Shown here piece by piece: positions 1 through 8,520 of a DNA stretch of 64,000 nt. The notes beneath the pieces are model-generated. The model made no database searches. It had not been told where the DNA came from and worked only from the letters and a program-made list of their open reading frames with translations. Each line of letters begins with the position of its first letter. The stretch's first letter is position 1. Both the position numbers and the translations under genes were made by a program. Origin of the DNA: Albibacterium profundi (GTDB lineage Bacteria > Bacteroidota > Bacteroidia > Sphingobacteriales > Sphingobacteriaceae); assembly GCF_042159835.1 (NCBI RefSeq), contig NZ_JBBVGT010000002.1, positions 372,001 to 436,000 of the forward strand, written 5' to 3'.

Positions 1-143
1 CGGAAATATGCACCGTCGATTCCGATTTCCTCGGCAGCAACGGCTAAGTCAATCGACTGAAGCAAGGTATCGCTTGCCGACTGTGTCTGATAAGAAGGGT
101 GACTACCCCAATGTCCAAAAGATAAAAATCCTATATTTTTCAT
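1..143 (-). CDS. LLM-class flavin-dependent oxidoreductase (luciferase-like), N-terminal fragment
   Basis: Partial gene running off the left edge; only the first 47 codons are present, starting at the ATG complementary to 141-143. The translation begins MKNIGFLSFGHW and continues with an LLQSIDLAVAAEEIGIDGA segment, the first beta strand and helix of the bacterial luciferase-like TIM barrel (F420/FMN-dependent monooxygenases). The catalytic part lies outside the window, so substrate cannot be inferred. TAnnTTTG-like -7 elements for this strand occur at 152-159 and 177-184. Confidence 0.7.
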   Translation of the reverse strand, partial: MKNIGFLSFGHWGSHPSYQTQSASDTLLQSIDLAVAAEEIGIDGAYF

Positions 144-205
144 AACTAAGACAAATTTACGCATTATGCGACCGGACAAAGTTAACGTAGGTTAATAATT
201 GACTG

Positions 206-237
206 TTTGCTTTCTGTGTCCGTCTTTTATACTTTTG
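206..237 (+). promoter_or_regulatory. Bacteroidota-type promoter for the TauE/SafE permease gene
   Basis: TTTG at 206-209, a 20-bp spacer, then TACTTTTG at 230-237, which fits the TAnnTTTG -7 element of the Bacteroidota primary sigma factor. It lies about 63 bp upstream of the ATG at 301. Seen by eye; no transcript data. Confidence 0.55.
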
Positions 238-300
238 TTCTGCTCCCGAACAGGTTCTCAATGATCATCGTTCTTGTAAAAGCGATAGAAGCGTTACTAT

Positions 301-1029
301 ATGATTGAAATAACATGTATCCTCCTTATTAGTTTCGTCGCCTCCCTTGTCCGATCAACACTCGGTTTTGGTGAATCATTGATAGCCGTCCCCCTGTTTT
401 TACTCTTTTTACCGGCTGAAACCGCCGTGCCGCTCTCTGTGATGCTATCCATCGTCATCGCACTGATCATTGTTATCCAAGACCATAAAAAAATTCATTT
501 CCAAAGTGCTAAGTGGCTGATTCTTTATGCTATACCCGGAATTCCCTTTGGTATTTTAATCCTACTTTACGGTAATGAGATGCTTATTAAAATAAGTCTC
601 GGCACCCTCATTATCCTGTATTCGATCTATTCTCTTTACGTCAAGAAACCAACTATTAAAAGTATGGGCAAATCCTTACTCTTCCTTTGCGGATTTCTAT
701 CCGGAGTATTTGGCGGCGCCTATGGTTTAAACGGACCTCCATTAGTTGTATACGGCAATTTACGGCAATGGAGTGCCAAGCATTTTCGTGCTACGCTGCA
801 AGCCTATTTTTTGCCCGTCAGCCTTCTCAGTGTTCTTGGTTACTATGCAAATGGTCTCGTTAATCGCGAAGTGAGCAACTATTTCCTGATTTGCCTGATA
901 ACAACGATTCCGGCAGTCTTTCTAGGTCGCTATTTAAATCATCAGCTCAAAGGAGATTCGTTTTTTAAATATGTTTACTGGGGACTTATCGTGACAAGTA
1001 TCATATTGATTTTTACCGCTTTAAAATGA
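301..1029 (+). CDS. Sulfite exporter TauE/SafE (TSUP) family membrane protein
   Basis: A 242-residue, almost wholly hydrophobic protein with about eight predicted membrane segments in two similar halves. The first half carries LGFGESLIAVP near residue 21 and the second GVFGGAYGLNGPPLVVY near residue 135, the paired glycine-rich motifs of the TSUP family. Members export sulfite, sulfoacetate or related organic anions across the inner membrane; the substrate cannot be read from the sequence. It stands alone, divergent from the luciferase-like gene and convergent with the acylase gene, and has its own promoter at 206-237. Confidence 0.85.
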   Translation: MIEITCILLISFVASLVRSTLGFGESLIAVPLFLLFLPAETAVPLSVMLSIVIALIIVIQDHKKIHFQSAKWLILYAIPGIPFGILILLYGNEMLIKISLGTLIILYSIYSLYVKKPTIKSMGKSLLFLCGFLSGVFGGAYGLNGPPLVVYGNLRQWSAKHFRATLQAYFLPVSLLSVLGYYANGLVNREVSNYFLICLITTIPAVFLGRYLNHQLKGDSFFKYVYWGLIVTSIILIFTALK

Positions 1030-1042
1030 AGAGTGCCTACGA

Positions 1043-3271
1043 TTATTCCACTTCCTCTCCAGGGCGATATTCAATAACCGCGTTTTCTTTAATATCCTCC
1101 TCGCTATAAGCTACCTTTTTCATCTTGTTCTCTGTAAACATCTTAAGTTGATCAGCATAGTAAGGCGAGTCTTCACGGCTACTATTACCATAAGCTAGTA
1201 TTGAGTAAGCTCTGGGAATATCACCGAACTCAACAGCGAAGACCCAACCATCTCCACCTCGAACCTGTAGCTTTTTCGCGTCGTTGTCATGCTCCACATA
1301 CCATAACACTCGAAATGCGCCCAAGTCGCCCGTAGCACCCCCGACGGGATAGTCCTGATCACCAATTTTTGCCCGATGCACCTCTCCCCATGCCAAGTTC
1401 CAATCCCCATAACGCTCCTTGCAAGCATCGATAGCCCATAAAAACGCTGCCACTGCTCTGTCTCCGCTGGCTAGACCGCTCGGTGTCGAAGTAGGCTTAT
1501 CGAAAGACCAAGCTTCCTTAAATAAGGATTCAGCAGAAGCCTTGTATCCAGCCGATTCAGGGCTTGATTCGATATCTTTCCCTTCGGCGGCAAGTTCAAC
1601 GTAACGCTCCCACCATGTTTTAAACAATACTCCGCCCCGGCTCTCGGCAGCTACGGTGTTATCCCACTTCATTAAGTGCTTTAAAGCCTTGGCTGCTTCT
1701 CCTTTTGGCTGGCTACGTTTCACTGCTTCAATAAGATCCGGCTTGACCCTGTCAGCAAGTAAAACTCGCATATTATGCTTGCGCTCGACAACATCTTCCA
1801 ATGAAAGTATGTCAGTCTGCCCAATGAGTTGCAATGAAAGCTGACTTCGGAGCCGAAGTCTCGGTTCATTAAAATTATCCGGATAATCCTTCGGATCGAT
1901 CACCTCATTCATATTTGTAAAGTGGAAAGGATCGTTCTCGTTACGCAGGTATCCACCTTCAGGGTTCAGGAGCTGAGGAAGATCATCCCATTCCATCACT
2001 TCTTCCCAAATCTGCGCGCTTGACTCCACAGAGACAGCTGTGCTGTCCCCACCATCGGGCAATGGAAGTAAGGGTACAGATGCATTCCATACATAAAAAA
2101 TATTACCGTCGGCATCCGCATAGGTAAAATTTGAACTCTGTTTCGCTTGCATTCGCATCGCATCTTTCCATTCCTCGAGATTGTTTGCTTTCATCATTCT
2201 TAAGAACTGCTCATTGGTACGATACTCGCCCTCCTCAGCGGCTCGGATAATGTAGATCTTGTGATCATCGCGATAAATCACAGGCCCATAAGGTGTCGAC
2301 CAAAAGTCTCTCGATGCATGCGATACGCCATTTTGTGTTTTATACCTCACACTCACAATTTCTTTTTGCAAGAAATGCGAGCTGCCGTCCAGCAAATAGG
2401 AATCTGGTCGCGAGGGGTCTATCGCCAAGGCATAAATTTCATCCGTGTCGGGATAATTATTAGTGGTCGACCAGCCCAGGTGCTGATTAAAACCTCCGAC
2501 AATACCAAGAGGGTTCCCCATCCGAAAATCACCATAGAAATCGAATTTGCCCGGAACCGTGATATGAGCTTCATAATAGCCTGCTCCCCAAGATAGATGC
2601 GGATTTCGCATGAGGATCGCTTTACCCGACGAAGTTCGTTCAGGGGCAAGTGCCCAAACATTGGATCCTACATCCGGGTGTACATCTTCACTATGTGCTG
2701 CCAGACGCATCCATGTCGTTTCCTTGATTTGCGCAATAGACTCTTTATCTAAACTCTGAATAAAGCTTCTGACTTTACTGCCGCTGTGAGCACCAATACT
2801 TTTTGCATGAGCATCCATTGCAGTAAATGTCGGCCACACCCGGTCGGCAAACTCATCCGGATGAGTATCTATGTATCGGTTCACTCCCGCGACATAGCCT
2901 TCTAATAAATCTTGAGTATCTTGATCCAGCAGATCATAGGTTTCTTCCGCTCGGGCGTAACGAAGCTTAGCAGCAGCATCCCTATCTAACTGCGCAGCTC
3001 TTAGACTATCGTCCAACAGTACATGTAATGCCCACTCGCCCCTGGCTTTAACTAAGCCTTCCAGCACACTTTCCCCGTAATCTTCAACCTGTACATAACC
3101 CATAGCAAAAGAAGCAGCCTTTATATTTTCGGCTTTAATATGTGGTACACCGTACTCAGTACGACGAATAACAACCTGTTCAGCGAGATCTTGTGCCACG
3201 ACCACACTGGAGAGTAAAATAGCATGAATAACAAGTACGACGGCTCGGATGAATTGCTTACACTGATACAT
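1043..3271 (-). CDS. Penicillin acylase family protein (Ntn hydrolase, peptidase S45), exported
   Basis: 742 residues with an N-terminal signal peptide (residues 1-26, ending SSVVVAQ). RTEYGVPHIKA near residue 37 is the usual start of the alpha chain. VGSNVWALAPERTSSGKAIL at 201-220 contains the expected N-terminal nucleophile Ser203, where the precursor cuts itself into alpha and beta chains, and is followed by the conserved NPHLSW. Family members hydrolyse amides of penicillins, N-acyl-homoserine lactones or N-acyl amino acids in the periplasm; the sequence most resembles the AHL/aculeacin acylase branch, but the substrate is unproven. It lies 20 bp downstream of the racemase-like lipoprotein gene and is probably co-transcribed with it. 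Confidence 0.88.
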   Translation of the reverse strand: MYQCKQFIRAVVLVIHAILLSSVVVAQDLAEQVVIRRTEYGVPHIKAENIKAASFAMGYVQVEDYGESVLEGLVKARGEWALHVLLDDSLRAAQLDRDAAAKLRYARAEETYDLLDQDTQDLLEGYVAGVNRYIDTHPDEFADRVWPTFTAMDAHAKSIGAHSGSKVRSFIQSLDKESIAQIKETTWMRLAAHSEDVHPDVGSNVWALAPERTSSGKAILMRNPHLSWGAGYYEAHITVPGKFDFYGDFRMGNPLGIVGGFNQHLGWSTTNNYPDTDEIYALAIDPSRPDSYLLDGSSHFLQKEIVSVRYKTQNGVSHASRDFWSTPYGPVIYRDDHKIYIIRAAEEGEYRTNEQFLRMMKANNLEEWKDAMRMQAKQSSNFTYADADGNIFYVWNASVPLLPLPDGGDSTAVSVESSAQIWEEVMEWDDLPQLLNPEGGYLRNENDPFHFTNMNEVIDPKDYPDNFNEPRLRLRSQLSLQLIGQTDILSLEDVVERKHNMRVLLADRVKPDLIEAVKRSQPKGEAAKALKHLMKWDNTVAAESRGGVLFKTWWERYVELAAEGKDIESSPESAGYKASAESLFKEAWSFDKPTSTPSGLASGDRAVAAFLWAIDACKERYGDWNLAWGEVHRAKIGDQDYPVGGATGDLGAFRVLWYVEHDNDAKKLQVRGGDGWVFAVEFGDIPRAYSILAYGNSSREDSPYYADQLKMFTENKMKKVAYSEEDIKENAVIEYRPGEEVE

Positions 3272-3291
3272 AAAAAATAGTCTTAAATAGT

Positions 3292-4815
3292 TTATCGTAT
3301 ACGATTCTCGTCTGAAAGATCTGCCACTTTAGCACTTTCAGCGTTAAATGCATGAATTAGCTTATAGGTCTCCGGGATGGATGCTCGCAGACGTTCTAGG
3401 ATATCATCGGATATATTCTCTTTACTAAAAGGCACGACCTTCACATATTCTTGGATCTCCCCTGCATTACGCCCATACTTATAATCGTACGTGAATCGCT
3501 GATCATCACCTAGTTGAACATTTTTATTATCAAGATTAGGCACCGAAATAAAGAACTCACTATTGGCCATGCTCCCTTCTTTATTAAATAGATCCCTTTC
3601 CTCTAAGATATCAAACAACTCTTTCGCAACATGCTCTGCGGGATCTATAATCTGTATATCATCGTCCATAATATTCCGATAAATATAGTCGCCATCTCGC
3701 TGATAATCGTATAGATCTTCCAATATCTCGTTGATTTCTGATGTCAAATAAGGGTAATGTGTACAACCAAGAACCAGAGCTTTCAGCGGCTTAGCATTTG
3801 GATTATTTCGAATTTTCTCCATCATCGAAACAAGGTGATAACGCACATAGTTATCCGGAGAATTTATTTGTAGAATAGTGCAATCATCTGTATTTTCAGA
3901 ATCACAGAGCATTTTATTGTGATCGAAATCAAAGTCATATACATCCATCAACGTACGATCAATAAGATAATTCTCATTCTCCAATGAAGGTCCTCTGTAG
4001 TCATTGCGTGGTCGCGTTGCCGACCGATCAATAAAACCCAGTTCTTCATCTACAGCTTCCGCTACGCCATATCCACCTTGATTATAAATCTGAATATCTC
4101 CCGTGTAGCCTAAGTCAGTTTTCATCTCCAACAAGGTATTTTCATAACCTTTTGAAGCAATGGTTCCAACGGTCGCAAAAACTCCGATAGACCCGTCTTC
4201 ATCTTTTTGAAAATGCTCCAGCGTGCCAAGTGCACCGGCGTTTATGACACCGACAACGGGAATATCCAATCCAGTTTTTTCGATAAACGCATCAATATGT
4301 TCCTGACCATATGCGGTAGCTGTATTACAGGCTATTACCAAGGCTTTGATATGCTGTTTGTCGGTTTTAGGAACTTTTGCCGTAGCATTCTCATAGTAAT
4401 TGTTACCCAGCATAAACTGTGCATCTTTTATAATATGTTCCAGCAACAGGTCTGTCTTCCCTTCTGCATGATAATTCCCGTAAGGCATATTTGCCTGATC
4501 CGCGAGATAAATAAATTTCTCAGCATTAAAGTCCGCCATGTCATCTGCCCCTGTTATCCAACTTTCATTTTCATGTTGATCATAACGAACCAAGGCGTCT
4601 AAAACGGTTAGACCGCCAGTTCCCGAATCGAAGACGCCGATGGGCAAGGTAGCATCTCCGGTTTCGTAATTATCAACATCGACGTAATAAAAGTTCTCTC
4701 TGTCTTCTAAAATGCTAGCCTCGATCGGCAACAACGTCTTATCATCACCTTGTGAGTCACCCTGAAGACTTCCACAGGCAGCAAATCCGAGTACAAGAAA
4801 TAGTAGCGCTCTCAT
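3292..4815 (-). CDS. Lipoprotein with an Asp/Glu racemase (MurI-like) domain
   Basis: 507 residues. A lipoprotein signal ends LGFAAC, acylated at Cys14. The rest is a glutamate racemase fold: IGVFDSGTGGLTV at 59-71, ALVIACNTATA at 158-168 with catalytic Cys163, and ALVLGCTHYPYL at 346-357 with the second catalytic Cys351. Both racemase cysteines are therefore kept. MurI is normally a cytosolic protein of about 270 residues, whereas this one is nearly twice that, with insertions (for example about 255-320) and an extended C-terminus. Its predicted location is the periplasm or outer membrane. The acylase gene follows 20 bp downstream. It cannot be the housekeeping murI if the lipobox is real; a role in D/L amino-acid conversion outside the cell is inferred. 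Confidence 0.82.
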   Translation of the reverse strand: MRALLFLVLGFAACGSLQGDSQGDDKTLLPIEASILEDRENFYYVDVDNYETGDATLPIGVFDSGTGGLTVLDALVRYDQHENESWITGADDMADFNAEKFIYLADQANMPYGNYHAEGKTDLLLEHIIKDAQFMLGNNYYENATAKVPKTDKQHIKALVIACNTATAYGQEHIDAFIEKTGLDIPVVGVINAGALGTLEHFQKDEDGSIGVFATVGTIASKGYENTLLEMKTDLGYTGDIQIYNQGGYGVAEAVDEELGFIDRSATRPRNDYRGPSLENENYLIDRTLMDVYDFDFDHNKMLCDSENTDDCTILQINSPDNYVRYHLVSMMEKIRNNPNAKPLKALVLGCTHYPYLTSEINEILEDLYDYQRDGDYIYRNIMDDDIQIIDPAEHVAKELFDILEERDLFNKEGSMANSEFFISVPNLDNKNVQLGDDQRFTYDYKYGRNAGEIQEYVKVVPFSKENISDDILERLRASIPETYKLIHAFNAESAKVADLSDENRIR

Positions 4816-4899
4816 CTTTCACAATTTAGGTCGATAAAAAGATAAATTTAAAATTATTTTAACAAATACGAGGAACGATTAGCTGCCGACTTGTCACTA

Positions 4900-5238
4900 T
4901 TATAGATTTATTCGGTCTCCGTGTGATTTCGGTTCGGATGTGACAATAAACTCGAGCACCTGACCCGACTGATTTAAAATACGATGTTTCTTTTTTGGAG
5001 TAATGTGAAAGCCCTGTCCTTCCCTGACCTCAAAGGTTTCGTTTTCCAATTCAAACACGGCAGAACCTTTCAGGATATAGAAAAATTGTTGGGCGGAATT
5101 ATGATAGTGTAAATTTTCGGATGAGCCCGGTGGCATCTTCTCTTGTATAATACTGAGCGAACTAGATTGTACCAAATGCCAACCATCGCATCCACTACCC
5201 CACTGATAGTGTTCGCTATTCTTCGTGTCTTTAATCAT
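4900..5238 (-). CDS. Small cupin-domain protein
   Basis: 112 residues forming a single cupin barrel. Motif 1 is seen as LHYHNSAQQFFYILKG near residues 43-58, with histidines and a glutamine where metal ligands usually sit, and motif 2 as GQGFHITPKKKHRI near 74-87. There is no signal peptide, so it is cytosolic. Such proteins bind a small ligand or metal and may act as isomerases, dioxygenases or sensors; nothing here fixes the role. It lies between two unrelated exported-protein genes on the same strand with gaps of 84 and 64 bp. Confidence 0.8.
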   Translation of the reverse strand: MIKDTKNSEHYQWGSGCDGWHLVQSSSLSIIQEKMPPGSSENLHYHNSAQQFFYILKGSAVFELENETFEVREGQGFHITPKKKHRILNQSGQVLEFIVTSEPKSHGDRINL

Positions 5239-5302
5239 TTTATGCCTTTTTATAAAAATGTAAAATTAGATTATGTGTGTAGTTTGATATACTGAAGCAA
5301 GT

Positions 5303-6499
5303 CTATATATCGGGATTTTGCTCATATTCAGCCCAAACATCATCAATGCTACTGCCGAGCGACTGGATCCAGAAATCACGGTAATCAACGCCGTCCAGTA
5401 GTGCGTCGTTAAGCTCTTTGACAAAATCTTCATGCTTGTGGTTTTCAATCCACAGAAGATAGCGTGCCGTTATACCGTAACTCCCGTTATATTCATGACT
5501 CGGGGAGTAATCTGGTAGTGACCAAGGGTCTGGATCGTCTATACCAAAACGATATCGCGCATAATCCGCCATTCCCTCTGTTAACCAACCGGGAACATTT
5601 CCCTGATAACCTGCCTGGATCTTGTGCATCGTTTCATGGACCACGACATCTCCATCACGAGGGCTTCGTTCCATATAATCAAAAGAATAAACTATGACAT
5701 CCCCAAAAGAATAAGCAACCCCGTCGTATGTCGGGTCAACAATGAAGTACACTCGCTTAAGCGCATCAGGATTATACTCTTCCAACAACTGAGGATAGGT
5801 CGTAAAAAATACATTTTTTAAGTTTGCTTCATAAGCCAAGTCTTCCTTATTAGAATGGTTCACAAAAATCAATTTCAGATCGCCCTGCGTTGTGCTATCC
5901 ACTCTGGATACCGGCAATGATTTTTGCAATGAGGGTGGCATTTGAAACAAACGTAGCTCCGACGCTTGGAACATGTCTGCACCGTATACTTTGGATACCG
6001 ACCACCGGTAATGTGTGTAAAGCTGATCATTCTTGAAATAGAAGCGATAGTTCGTTCTTCTTTTCCGAAACTGCATGCCTACGCGACTATCTAGCTCCGT
6101 CCATGCTTGCCCATCTTTAGAGCCGTAGAATTTCCAATCCAGAGGATCACGACCGTCGAAGTCATTGCCCGTGGTGAATTGATAGGAGGCAACGAGCTTT
6201 GCGCTATCGAAACGGAAGTCGACATTAACAAACTTGAAATCCTTCACAAGAAATTTAGTAGTCGTGTCCCCATCAACCAGCTTCGCCGACCCTTCTGCCC
6301 CGTTAGGTCCGTCGGGATTATCCTTACTAACAATTAAGAAGGCATCGTCTGCAATGTCGAGCAAAGGAATATCTTCGAGTCCAGGTTCCGGATCAGGTTC
6401 AGGCAATATACTGTCGGGGTCTTTGCTGCACCCGGCTGCAAATACAGATAAAAGAAGAAAAAACGCAATAGATCGTCTCCAAGAATAAAAAGTTGTCAT
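5303..6499 (-). CDS. Lipoprotein with discoidin-like and BSP-type zinc peptidase domains
   Basis: 398 residues. The lipobox FAAGC places the acylated Cys at residue 24, followed by an acidic, Pro-rich linker (DPDSILPEPDPEPG). Residues about 50-190 resemble a discoidin/F5-8 type C module (LVDGDTTTKFLV, WKFYGSKDGQAWTELDSR, ELRLFQ). Residues about 205-395 match the plant basic secretory protein family (PF04450): HETMH at 288-292 and LTEGMADYARYRFG at 306-319, a gluzincin-type site with the third ligand probably Glu308. It is likely a surface metallopeptidase anchored by lipid and targeted to glycans by the discoidin-like domain. No catalytic residue appears missing. Confidence 0.82.
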   Translation of the reverse strand: MTTFYSWRRSIAFFLLLSVFAAGCSKDPDSILPEPDPEPGLEDIPLLDIADDAFLIVSKDNPDGPNGAEGSAKLVDGDTTTKFLVKDFKFVNVDFRFDSAKLVASYQFTTGNDFDGRDPLDWKFYGSKDGQAWTELDSRVGMQFRKRRTNYRFYFKNDQLYTHYRWSVSKVYGADMFQASELRLFQMPPSLQKSLPVSRVDSTTQGDLKLIFVNHSNKEDLAYEANLKNVFFTTYPQLLEEYNPDALKRVYFIVDPTYDGVAYSFGDVIVYSFDYMERSPRDGDVVVHETMHKIQAGYQGNVPGWLTEGMADYARYRFGIDDPDPWSLPDYSPSHEYNGSYGITARYLLWIENHKHEDFVKELNDALLDGVDYRDFWIQSLGSSIDDVWAEYEQNPDI

Positions 6500-6957
6500 A
6501 AGGTATAAAGGTCAGTTTAAAAATCAGTTTAAATATAGCATTTTTAAAAATAAACTTCCATTTGCACATAAGAATCAAGCGTGAATTGGTCGACTCAACT
6601 CCCAATCAGTTTTCTAATGCCTCCCTATTGCACCCGATGGGTGGGGCTGAAATGGGAAGTCGAAAGAAAACCACTGACCGACCAGCTCCATCTCACCTAA
6701 AGCAAGTCCAATACGAAAGCCTCATTCGGTTCGTATAAAAGCTAGATCTATAAGCATTAATTCACGTATTTAACTATATTTGACGGTAGTAAACCTGCTC
6801 ACGACCGTTATCTGAAAATAATAGATCAACTGAACGTCATTGACTTCGCAGCAACCCTGTTATATTCTTGGTCCTGAAAGGCGAAACTGAAGACGCTTGG
6901 CCGAAAACATTAAATAGAGGGTCAATGCGATAACTATATACCTAAATATGAATCAAC
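6500..6957. other. 458-bp intergenic region between divergent lipoprotein genes
   Basis: No convincing gene in either strand. Visible items are a 7-bp inverted repeat ATACGAA/TTCGTAT at 6711-6736 with a 12-nt loop, a TATATTTG -7-like element at 6775-6782 without a clear -33 partner, and TAGAGGGTCA at 6915-6924, identical to one arm of the Rrf2 operator-like palindrome at 11476-11496. It must contain the promoters of the BSP-type lipoprotein gene (leftward) and the CotH gene (rightward). Confidence 0.5.
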
Positions 6958-8484
6958 ATGAGAAATAATTTATTTCGCAAGAGCTATTGGTTTCTACTAA
7001 TGCTATCCGTTTTTAGCTTTGCTTGTACAAAAGACTCCCCACCATCTGACCTCTCGGCAAGCAACGACTTAACGAGCTTTGTTTTTTTGAGCGAAAAACA
7101 TCCCAATTTATGGGCAGACATCGAAACTGAAATAATTGATGACACGATTTTCGCATACACGTTGGTTGGAACAGATATTAGTGCGCTAACTCCCGAGTTC
7201 GAGCACAATGGCGTGAAAGTTACTGTAGCTGGTGAAGAACAAACGAGCGGCTCTTCTCCTCAAGATTTTTCGCAATTAGTGGAATATAGCATTGAAGCCG
7301 AAAACGGTGATAAAAATGTCTTTGTTGTCAAATTTTCCGATACAGGTATACCAACGGTTCATTTATCAACCGACGGCAAGCCGATAGACAGTAAAGAAGA
7401 ATACGTAGATGGGGAACTTAAAATCACCAAGGGACTTCAGGCGGAGGTATTATATACTGGTATAACCGAAGTTAAGGGCCGCGGTAATTCCACTTGGGGA
7501 ATGCCTAAAAAGCCTTATCGGATCAAACTCGACGAAAAAGCCCCTTTATTGGAAATGCCTACCGATAAAAGTTGGACCCTGTTAGCCAACTACGGAGATC
7601 AATCTCTACTTCGCAACGATGTGGCCTTCGAAGTAAGTCGCCGACTGGAGCTAGAATATACGCCTCGCCAACGATTTGTTGAATTATTTCTAAATGGCGA
7701 ATACATGGGAAATTATACACTGACCGAACATGTGAAAGAAAGCGAGGACCGGATTCCTATTGATGAAGACAATGGTGGTTTTGTGATTGAAGAGGACGGA
7801 TATGCCAATCAGGAACCAAAGCATTTTTATACACCGCGCGGCATGCCAATAACGATCAAATTTCCTGATGACGATGAAATCACAGATGCGGAATTCAATT
7901 ATATCAGAGACTATGTCGCGACATTCGAGAATAGCTTATTCACTACCGATGGCGATCCGAACGCTTATCAGCAGTATTTCGACCTACCGAGCTTCGTTAA
8001 ATACTACCTTATCAACGAGATTTGTGGGAACTCGGACATGCTATGGAGCATGCGGATGTATAAAAAAAGCAACCAAGATCCGAAAATATATGTTGGGCCG
8101 GTATGGGATTTCGATCTAGCTTTCAACAATGATAAGCGTCTAGGAGATTCTCAGAAAAAACTGATGCTCACAGAAGCACACGAGCCTCGGGTCTGGATGA
8201 ACCGACTAATGAACGATCCCGAATTCAAGAAACTAGTTCGAAGTCAATGGAACAGCATAAAAGCCAATATTGAGTCTCTCCCACAATATGTGGATCAACG
8301 AGCAGAGACACTAAAACACAGCCAATTAGCTAATTTTCAGCGCTGGGATGTACTTGGAAAAAACATCAACCAAAGTTGGTACATGGGACAGAGTCATCAG
8401 GATTACGTTGATTTCATCCGCGACTATTTAACGGTTAGAATCTCTTGGCTGGATGACACGATTAATGGTGAGCAGTTTGATTAA
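6958..8484 (+). CDS. CotH kinase-like family lipoprotein
   Basis: 508 residues; lipobox SFACTKD with Cys23. An N-terminal beta-rich module (about 30-120) precedes the CotH domain: VKGRGNSTWGMPKKPYRIKL near 169-188, LLANYGDQSLLRNDVA near 206-221, NGEYMGNYTLTEHVKE near 246-261, and VGPVWDFDLAFNN near 377-389, where the Asp of WDFD would be the metal/catalytic acid by analogy with Bacillus CotH, an atypical secreted protein kinase. In Bacteroidota such lipoproteins are often linked to surface polysaccharide or protein assembly. The GH10 gene starts 36 bp downstream and is probably in the same transcript. The ATG at 6958 gives a normal lipoprotein leader. Confidence 0.85.
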   Translation: MRNNLFRKSYWFLLMLSVFSFACTKDSPPSDLSASNDLTSFVFLSEKHPNLWADIETEIIDDTIFAYTLVGTDISALTPEFEHNGVKVTVAGEEQTSGSSPQDFSQLVEYSIEAENGDKNVFVVKFSDTGIPTVHLSTDGKPIDSKEEYVDGELKITKGLQAEVLYTGITEVKGRGNSTWGMPKKPYRIKLDEKAPLLEMPTDKSWTLLANYGDQSLLRNDVAFEVSRRLELEYTPRQRFVELFLNGEYMGNYTLTEHVKESEDRIPIDEDNGGFVIEEDGYANQEPKHFYTPRGMPITIKFPDDDEITDAEFNYIRDYVATFENSLFTTDGDPNAYQQYFDLPSFVKYYLINEICGNSDMLWSMRMYKKSNQDPKIYVGPVWDFDLAFNNDKRLGDSQKKLMLTEAHEPRVWMNRLMNDPEFKKLVRSQWNSIKANIESLPQYVDQRAETLKHSQLANFQRWDVLGKNINQSWYMGQSHQDYVDFIRDYLTVRISWLDDTINGEQFD

Positions 8485-8520
8485 CGTTTTAAAAACATTA
8501 ATTTTAAACAAAAATAAGAC

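Noticed and set aside
4207..4602. 131-codon open frame on the + strand inside the racemase-like gene
   Set aside because: Antisense to a gene with clear catalytic motifs; the translation has no domain, signal or promoter and its composition is that of a shadow frame.
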